A DNA stretch of 64,000 nucleotides from Sandaracinaceae bacterium. Its GTDB lineage: Bacteria; Myxococcota_A; Polyangia; Polyangiales; Houyiibacteriaceae. The notes below the pieces were generated by a model. That model was not told where the DNA came from. It made no database searches and was given only the letters and a program-made list of their open reading frames with translations. The position numbers and the translations under genes are program-made. Position 1 is the first letter of the stretch, and each line of letters starts with the position of its first letter. Where the stretch lies: positions 541,893-605,892 of the forward strand of contig JACKEJ010000009.1 of assembly GCA_020633055.1 (NCBI GenBank). Direction: 5' to 3'. Shown in pieces: positions 58,807 through 64,000 of this stretch.

Positions 58807-60866
58807 GGCGTGCCGCCCGGCGGGAAGTACCAGATGGGGCTGCTCCAGGCGCGCTCCTGGATGGCGGGCTGCACCGTGCGCGGGTCGCAGCAGCGGTGGG
58901 CCGCGTTGCCGGGGGTGCAGCGCACGTCGACGCAGGACTCGGGGTGCAGGCCCACCTCGGGCGCGCAGCAGGCCACGTCGATCGGTCGGGTGCCGGCGCA
59001 GTCGTAGTGCTCACGCACGCAGATCTGCGTCGTCCAGCGGCAGGTGGGGACCTCCATCACCCGCACGTAGTAGTACGCAGGCTCGTCCGGGTCGAACGAG
59101 GGGTCGGTGAACGTCGCGCACAGCTCATCGTCGCCCGCGTCGCTGGGCTCGCAGGTGCTCATGTCGAGGTCACGGCCCGTGTCTCGGGAGCCGTACACGT
59201 CGAACACCTCCACGCGCGGCGTTCCGTCGGGCGCGAGCGTGCCCTTGATGACCTGCACGCGCTGCAGCCGCGCGCCCTGGGGGTCACGCAGCGCGCTGAT
59301 CGCCAAGGTGGGCGCACGCACGCCCGCGGGGGCGGGACCCAGCTCGCCGCCCATGGACACGCCCGTCGCGTAGGCGTGGCTCACGCGATCGGGGCGCTCG
59401 CACCAGGCGTCCCCCAGCTCCCAGCCGGCGAAGACACGCACGGCCATGCGCGGGCCGCTGGTGGCGTAGGTCTCGCGCCGACGCAGCGCGCCGAAGATGC
59501 CCTCCCGGCTGTTCTCCTCCGCCCACACCGCGGCGAGGCCGCCTCCGCCGAAGTAGATCACGTCTGGGAACGCGGCGTCCTCGCTCTGTGCGTCGGCGCC
59601 CTCGCCCGCGCCACCGCCCCCCAGGAAGGCGTCTTCGTCGACGGCCCCCGCGAGCCCCAGGTGCGTGTCGGTGCTGGCGATGAAGCCGAGCGGGAAGGGG
59701 TTCTCGCCCAGCTCGCGGCGCACCTGGAGGCCGGTGGCGAGCGCGTACCTCACGAACGACTCCGGGCGGATGTTGCTCGGCCGGTCGCGCGCGGCCGAGG
59801 CCAGGTCCCCGTAGGGCAGCACCTCGAAGCCGCAGTCCTCGTCGCCGGTCAGCCCGCCTGGGACGCACTCGCTCGCGCCCTTGTGCTGGTAGATCTCCAC
59901 CAGCGGCTCCATGTAGCCCCGGCGTCGCGCGTGCTCCACCGAGAAGCGCTGCGCGCCGTTCTCCCACGGCGCGAACATGATCCCGGCGCTCAGGTTGCTG
60001 TTGTGCGGGATGGCGAGCACGTCGCAGCCCTCGCCGGTGCGCAGGCACTCGCGCTCGAGCCTCCGCCACAGCGCCTCGACGCTGCTGGCGCGCACGTAGT
60101 CCGCGGGCAGCGCGGGCACGATGTTGTTGCGGAAGATGACGTTGCGGTGGAGGTTCGCCGCCACGCGGATGGAGACGCTCGGGGTCGCTGACCACTCGTA
60201 GGCGTGCAGCGTGGTGAAGCCGCAGTCGCTCGACTTGTCGTACGCGCTCTCGGTCGCGTCCTGCAGGTCCACCCACACGGACGCCTGATACTGCATGCAC
60301 GTCGCCGCGCCCCAGCCGCACAGGAACGGGTCGCGCACCAGGCTGCCGCTGCCCGTGAGAAAGCTGTGCAGCATGATGAACGCGCTGCGCTCGCGGTTGC
60401 GGAAGGCACGACAGCCGCGGCGGTCGTAGGCTGGGCCGGAGCGATCCGAGCACGCCCCCACCACGCCGAGGAACTCCGCGTGATCCGTGACCGCGGCGAA
60501 GTCGAGGGGGCGCCGCAGCTGGGCGATGCGCGTCGCGCGATCGCCGTCGTAGGGCCCGATGCCGACGGCCTCGCCACGCGCGAAGCGGTACGCGTCGGTG
60601 GGCGTCAGCCGCGTGCCCTGCATGTTCGCGTCGAGGGAGAGCTGCGTGTGCACGTGCAGGTCACCGAAGAACACCTGCCGCTCGGGGTCGAAGTGCGCGC
60701 AGCGTCCGAGGGTCTCGACCGTGTGCGGCACGGCGGGCGCGCGTACCTTCAGCGCGGCCTCGGACATGGAGGTCCGCGATGGCGTCCGCCCGCACGCGGC
60801 CAGGGTCAGCAGCACCAGCGTGGTCGCTCGAACGGACGCAGGCAGGCGTGTGCGGAGGTGCGGCAT
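58803..60866 (-). CDS. DUF3604 lipoprotein, PHP-like metal-dependent fold
   Basis: 687 residues from ATG 60866, with a lipoprotein signal (LVLLTLAACGRT). The DUF3604 body is long: VFFGDLHVHTQLSLDANM (HxH metal motif), FAAVTDHAEFLGVVG, GFTTLHAYEWSATPS, PLVEIYQHKGASECVPGGLT, LGFIASTDTHLGLAGAVDED and the Cys-rich tail RWTTQICVREHYDCAGTRPI. The PHP-like metal site suggests a phosphoesterase or related hydrolase, but no substrate is known for the family. It is the first gene of an operon with the TSUP transporter. Confidence 0.82.
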   Translation of the reverse strand: MPHLRTRLPASVRATTLVLLTLAACGRTPSRTSMSEAALKVRAPAVPHTVETLGRCAHFDPERQVFFGDLHVHTQLSLDANMQGTRLTPTDAYRFARGEAVGIGPYDGDRATRIAQLRRPLDFAAVTDHAEFLGVVGACSDRSGPAYDRRGCRAFRNRERSAFIMLHSFLTGSGSLVRDPFLCGWGAATCMQYQASVWVDLQDATESAYDKSSDCGFTTLHAYEWSATPSVSIRVAANLHRNVIFRNNIVPALPADYVRASSVEALWRRLERECLRTGEGCDVLAIPHNSNLSAGIMFAPWENGAQRFSVEHARRRGYMEPLVEIYQHKGASECVPGGLTGDEDCGFEVLPYGDLASAARDRPSNIRPESFVRYALATGLQVRRELGENPFPLGFIASTDTHLGLAGAVDEDAFLGGGGAGEGADAQSEDAAFPDVIYFGGGGLAAVWAEENSREGIFGALRRRETYATSGPRMAVRVFAGWELGDAWCERPDRVSHAYATGVSMGGELGPAPAGVRAPTLAISALRDPQGARLQRVQVIKGTLAPDGTPRVEVFDVYGSRDTGRDLDMSTCEPSDAGDDELCATFTDPSFDPDEPAYYYVRVMEVPTCRWTTQICVREHYDCAGTRPIDVACCAPEVGLHPESCVDVRCTPGNAAHRCCDPRTVQPAIQERAWSSPIWYFPPGGTP

Positions 60867-61090
60867 CGCGGCGCCGCGGAGTATGGCAAGCGCCAAGGCA
60901 ACCCCCAAACGGAACCCTCGTGTTCGCGTCGTCCGCGCGTTGCGGGCGGAACCACGTCCGTTTTGGGGCGTTGCGGTGCCCTTCGTCGCGTAGGGTTCCT
61001 GCGTCGCACCGGGGCCCTTCGTGGCGCGGCGGTGCGCGGGACGGCTCGCGTGGGTTGCTCGCGCGGAGTGGCGCTGCCAGCCTCCGGCGC

Positions 61091-61975
61091 ATGCTCGCTG
61101 CGCTCACGGATCTGTTCGGCGTCGTCGCGCCCGTGTTCGTGATCGCGGCGATCGGCTACGGGTGGGTCAAGGCCGGGGGCGCGTTCGACCACGCGGCCAC
61201 GTCGCGCCTGGTGCTCCAGCTGGGCGTACCGGCCATGGTGTTTCACAGCCTGGTGCGGCTGACGGTCCCGGCCGACGTGCTGCTGCGCATGGCGGGGCTT
61301 GCGACCGCGGCCATGCTCGGCTTCGCCGTGCTGGGCTACGCGCTGCTTCGGGCGCTGCGGCTCCCGGCCCACACCTACCTTGGTCCGCTGGTGTTCTCCA
61401 ACTCGGGCAACGTGGGTCTCCCCGTGTGCCTCTTCGCGTTCGGCGACCAGGGCCTGGCGCTCGCCATGGCCTACTTCGCGGTGAGCTCCACGGCGCACGT
61501 GGTGCTGGGCGGGCCGCTGTTCGCCGGGCAGTTCTCGTGGCGTCCGCTGGTGCAGTCCCCGCTCACGTGGACGGTGGTCGTCACGGTGCTGCTGCTCTGG
61601 CTGCGCGTGCCCATCCCTCTCTGGGTGCTCGCCAGCACCAAGCTCCTGGGCGACTTCGCCATCCCGCTCATGCTGCTCACGCTGGGGGCGTCGCTCTCCA
61701 CCATGCACGCCGCCAACGTGGGGCGCGCGCTGCGGCTGTCCTTCGCGCGCATCGCGATCGGCGCGGGTGTGGCGTTCGCGCTGTGCGCGGTGTTCGAGAT
61801 CCGTGGGCTCACCCGACAGGTGCTGGTGATGGAGTCGGCCATGCCCGTGGGCGTGCTCAACTACCTCTTCGCGCAGCGCTACGGCCGGGCCCCTGGGCAG
61901 CTGGCGAGCATCGTGCTCATCAGCACGCTGATGGCGATGGTGACCATCCCTGCGCTGCTCTACGTCGTGCGCTGA
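61091..61975 (+). CDS. AEC-family (auxin efflux carrier-like) transporter
   Basis: 294 residues from ATG 61091, about ten membrane segments. Motifs: PVFVIAAIGYGWVKAGGAFD, SRLVLQLGVPAMVFHSLVRL, FSNSGNVGLPVCLFAFGDQG and AIPLMLLTLGASLSTMHAAN, ending MESAMPVGVLNYLFAQRYGR. The NSGNVGLP and P-x-x-x-L-N-type loops are those of bacterial AEC permeases, which export or take up organic acids such as malate or malonate. Substrate not deducible. Divergent from the DUF3604 gene. Confidence 0.85.
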   Translation: MLAALTDLFGVVAPVFVIAAIGYGWVKAGGAFDHAATSRLVLQLGVPAMVFHSLVRLTVPADVLLRMAGLATAAMLGFAVLGYALLRALRLPAHTYLGPLVFSNSGNVGLPVCLFAFGDQGLALAMAYFAVSSTAHVVLGGPLFAGQFSWRPLVQSPLTWTVVVTVLLLWLRVPIPLWVLASTKLLGDFAIPLMLLTLGASLSTMHAANVGRALRLSFARIAIGAGVAFALCAVFEIRGLTRQVLVMESAMPVGVLNYLFAQRYGRAPGQLASIVLISTLMAMVTIPALLYVVR

Positions 61976-62020
61976 GCGCGCGCCGCAGGTGGTTTGTCGA
62001 TCCGGGCGCGGGTGTCGAAC

Positions 62021-62098
62021 GCGGTTGCTCGGCAGCTTGTACTGGCCGACGCGGATGTTGAAGTCGCGGATCTGCCGGAACTCGAAGTAGAGGTCGAT
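62021..62098 (-). pseudogene. Fragment of an outer-membrane porin gene
   Basis: On the minus strand 26 codons read IDLYFEFRQIRDF followed by NIRVGQYKLPSNR, which resembles the mid-barrel strands of phosphate-selective (OprO/OprP-like) porins. The frame has a stop just upstream (TGA at 62099-62101) and no similarity further down, so only a fragment remains. It lies in the gap between the AEC gene and the IS91-family element, whose left end may have cut it. Confidence 0.35.
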
Positions 62099-63896
62099 TC
62101 ACCCGTCACGCTTCTCACCCCACGCTGTATCTCCAGCGTGGCGTCGGGCTCGACGTTCGGCTCTTCCCGACGGCGGCTGGCGGTCGCCGCCCGCTCGCTG
62201 GCGGACCGCAGCGAGAGCGCGTGGCAGCGGTCGGTAAATGGGCCTCCACGCCCCGGATCGCCGCGCGCACCATCGCGGACGGTGTCGTTCTCGGCCCGCG
62301 CGGCGCCCTCGGGCGCGTCAACACACGAGTATCGGCCCCGTGACCCGACCACCGGGCCCCTGCACCAGCTCTTGCGCGAAAGCCTCTCGTCCTACTTCGC
62401 CTCGCGCGAGGCTCGCCCGCCGCCGGCCTTCGTGGCCAAGGCCCTGCGCGGCTATCTGCGCTGCGGCGTGCTCGTCCATGGTTTTGCGCGCTTTCGCTGC
62501 GACGACTGCGCGCAGAGTCGGCTGGTGGCCCTCAGCTGCAAACAACGGGCCTTCTGCCCGCGTTGCATTGGCCGCCGCATGGCCGATCAAGCCAGGCACC
62601 TGGTGCAGCACGTGCTCCCACCGGTACGCACCCGGCAGTGGGTGCTCTCGTTTCCGCACGAGCTCCGCTGGCACATGGCCTTCGACCACGACCTCACCCT
62701 GGCCGTCTGGCGCGTCGCCCGGCGGGCAATCGACGCGTTCTACAAGGCCCGCGCCCGCCGCGTGGGCCCACCCGGCCACAACGACGACGCCCAGTCCGGC
62801 AGCATCATGGCCATCCAGCGCTTTGGCGGCGCCCTGAACCTCAACGTCCACTTTCACGCCGTGTACCTGGATGGCGCCTTCGTCGAACGCAGCGACGGAA
62901 CCCTGCGCTTCTTGGAAGCGCTCCCACCCACGGCGAGCGAGCTCGAGGCGCTGGTGGCCGACATCAAGGCGCGCGTCACGCGCTTGGTCCAGCAGCGCGG
63001 CCTGGCTGAGCCTGAAAACGACCACGCGCGCACCCTCCTGCTCCCGGGGATGGGCGAGCTCTACAGCGACGGGGTGCTCAACCGGGGCGCCTGGCGCGTG
63101 CGCACCCACGACCCCCGCGGCCCCAACGCGTTCATGCGCCGAAAGGCCCATGAAGAAGGCTTCGACCTCGACGCTCACGTCACGGTCCGTCCCGGCGCCC
63201 GCGCCGAGCTCGAGCGCCTGGTCCGCTACATCCTTCGGCCGCCGCTCAAAGAAGAACGCCTCACCCTGCACGCCGACAGCGTCGTCCTCGAGCTCAAGAC
63301 CCCCTGGCGCGACGGCACCACCCACATCCGCATGAGCCGCGCGAGGTTCATCGACCGCCTCGCCGCCCTGGTCCCCCCGCCCGCCGCCAACACCCTCCTG
63401 TACGGCGGCATCCTCGCCGCAAACGCGCGCCTGCGCCCCCACGCCGTGAGCTATCAGCGCCCCGGCGTCACCGTCACCAAGCGCGCGCGGAAGACCGCGT
63501 CCGCCCTGCGCCCGCGCAACACCGCCTGGGCCGAGCTGATGCGCCATAGCTTCGGCTTGGACGTCCTCGCCTGCCCCCACTGCGGCGGCCGCATGCGACA
63601 CGTCGCCACGGTCCTCAGCGCCACCGGCATCCGCGCCATCCTCCAACATCAAGGTCACCCCCTGCCCGACCCCCGCGCCGGACCGTCCCCGCCGACCCCG
63701 GGCGACATCGTCTTCGAACCCGACGAAGCCACCCAGCTCGACCTGTTCCAAGACGAGTACTCCCAGGACGCATCCGACCATCCCTGGTGAGCGCCCACGG
63801 CACCCTCGCCAGGCATCCCTCCGTCCGAAGCGCCGAATTCAGCCCCGGACTACCCCTTGGAGCCCCTCTTTGGCACCCTGCAGCGTGCCAAAGAGG
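62099..63896 (+). mobile_element. IS91-family insertion sequence (left end uncertain)
   Basis: The element contains a single HUH/Y2-type transposase gene and ends with a strong hairpin followed by GTTC, as in oriIS. The left end is placed near the porin break; an 8-bp hairpin CCACGCTG/CAGCGTGG at 62120-62141 may belong to terIS. IS91 elements move by rolling-circle transposition, do not make target duplications and prefer GTTC/GAAC targets. The right boundary is supported, the left one is a guess. Confidence 0.55.
62282..63790 (+). CDS. IS91-family rolling-circle transposase
   Basis: 502 residues from GTG 62282; the open frame reaches 61994 but that part reads as non-coding. Start of the conserved part: YRPRDPTTGPLHQLLRESLS. 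A zinc-binding N terminus follows (FRCDDCAQSRLVALSCKQRA, FCPRCIGRRMADQARHL), then the HUH motif LNLNVHFHAVYLDG and the PF04986-type core (LERLVRYILRPPLKEERLTL, VLACPHCGGRMRHVATVLS). An IS91-type transposase nicks the oriIS and terIS ends. The frame is complete, so the copy may be active. Confidence 0.85.
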   Translation: MSFSARAAPSGASTHEYRPRDPTTGPLHQLLRESLSSYFASREARPPPAFVAKALRGYLRCGVLVHGFARFRCDDCAQSRLVALSCKQRAFCPRCIGRRMADQARHLVQHVLPPVRTRQWVLSFPHELRWHMAFDHDLTLAVWRVARRAIDAFYKARARRVGPPGHNDDAQSGSIMAIQRFGGALNLNVHFHAVYLDGAFVERSDGTLRFLEALPPTASELEALVADIKARVTRLVQQRGLAEPENDHARTLLLPGMGELYSDGVLNRGAWRVRTHDPRGPNAFMRRKAHEEGFDLDAHVTVRPGARAELERLVRYILRPPLKEERLTLHADSVVLELKTPWRDGTTHIRMSRARFIDRLAALVPPPAANTLLYGGILAANARLRPHAVSYQRPGVTVTKRARKTASALRPRNTAWAELMRHSFGLDVLACPHCGGRMRHVATVLSATGIRAILQHQGHPLPDPRAGPSPPTPGDIVFEPDEATQLDLFQDEYSQDASDHPW

Positions 63897-63899
63897 TTC
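63865..63899 (+). repeat. oriIS-like hairpin with GTTC target at the IS91 right end
   Basis: CCTCTTTGGCAC and GTGCCAAAGAGG (63865-63896) form a 12-bp perfect stem with an eight-base loop, immediately followed by GTTC (63896-63899). A subterminal hairpin plus a GTTC-type target next to the 3' end of the transposase gene is the layout of the IS91 origin end. Confidence 0.6.
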
Positions 63900-63920
63900 A
63901 TGCGCGCTGAGCCACAGCGT

Positions 63921-63948
63921 GCTGCGCAGAATTTACATTATGTAAACA
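63921..63948 (+). other. dif-like XerC/XerD recombination site
   Basis: The 28 bp split into an 11-bp left arm GCTGCGCAGAA, a 6-bp spacer TTTACA and an 11-bp right arm TTATGTAAACA. The right arm matches the Bacillus subtilis dif right arm TTATGTAAACT at 10 of 11 positions and the left arm matches ACTTCCTAGAA at 7 of 11; it also matches the E. coli left arm GGTGCGCATAA at 9 of 11. It is AT-rich in a 70% GC genome. dif is the chromosome dimer resolution site near the replication terminus; an integration site for Xer-using elements is the alternative. Confidence 0.6.
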
Positions 63949-64000
63949 ATTTCCCTACGTCGAATTCTGGTCCAGGATGGGGTTCATGCTTCCTATGGGC

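Noticed and set aside
61960..62352. A 130-residue minus-strand frame at the left end of the IS91-family element
   Set aside because: Ser/Arg/Thr-rich and overlapping the transposase upstream region; part of it resembles the porin fragment only in another frame.

Overview
The window is high-GC (around 70%) chromosomal DNA of a bacterium that is most likely a Myxococcota (Polyangia/Sandaracinaceae-like) member. This is inferred from the gene content: a membrane-anchored Ser/Thr kinase, a PP2C phosphatase and a class III nucleotidyl cyclase, many Cys-rich secreted proteins and lipoproteins with no recognisable family, FG-GAP propellers, LuxR-type regulators and long Pro/Ala-rich signalling proteins. 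No rRNA, tRNA or CRISPR array was found. Most genes are housekeeping or accessory chromosomal genes in short operons. The only clear mobile element is an IS91-family element at the right end.

Layout. 0-9 kb: FG-GAP protein, unusual zinc-ribbon/SDR protein, YceI-like protein, methyltransferase plus Ser/Thr kinase, dihydrolipoamide acyltransferase E2, TerB-like protein. 9-18.6 kb: prfA with its DUF1385 partner, a polytopic membrane protein, a 1026-residue scaffold-like protein (receiver-like N terminus, one membrane segment, TPR end), a LuxR regulator, and fbp followed by moaC. 18.6-24 kb: hypothetical and secreted proteins, a leucine-rich-repeat protein, a siderophore-interacting FAD protein behind a Fur-like operator, GST and hotdog thioesterase genes, and a 28-bp operator-like palindrome. 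24-30.3 kb: the most novel-looking locus, a same-strand cluster with a LuxR/TPR regulator, a lipoprotein, a second lipoprotein-like protein with an HELVE motif, an apolipoprotein N-acyltransferase-like enzyme fused to a caspase/gingipain-like C-terminal domain, and an arrestin-like membrane protein. 30-39 kb: propeller-like protein, sulfatase, lipoprotein, a possible small island with a PLD-type nuclease between gene remnants, and a flippase.

39-48.6 kb: GluQ-RS and a DnaQ-type exonuclease, then a norspermidine/spermidine operon (carboxynorspermidine dehydrogenase, nspC, SRPBCC protein), an AMP-forming acyl-CoA ligase bracketed by copies of a dispersed repeat, an outer-membrane barrel with a lipoprotein, and an ATP-synthase-c-like membrane protein. 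48.6-55.4 kb: PP2C plus cyclase operon, and a MaoC hydratase - two-domain FabG - thiolase operon with the same gene set as htdX-fabG4-fadA2 of Mycobacterium tuberculosis. 55.4-64 kb: a non-coding stretch with a nested inverted repeat and a tandem repeat, zinc-ribbon protein, metallo-beta-lactamase-fold hydrolase, VTT, TSUP and AEC membrane proteins, a DUF3604 protein, a porin gene fragment, the IS91-family element with an oriIS-like end, and next to it a 28-bp sequence that closely matches a XerC/XerD dif site.

Regulatory features stand out. Several genes share a TACACT-like -10 box about six bases before the start codon, which suggests leaderless transcripts. Operator-like palindromes lie upstream of the hotdog and lipoprotein genes, and a Fur-like site overlaps the promoter of the siderophore-interacting protein. 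All calls come from reading the sequence; no database search was run.
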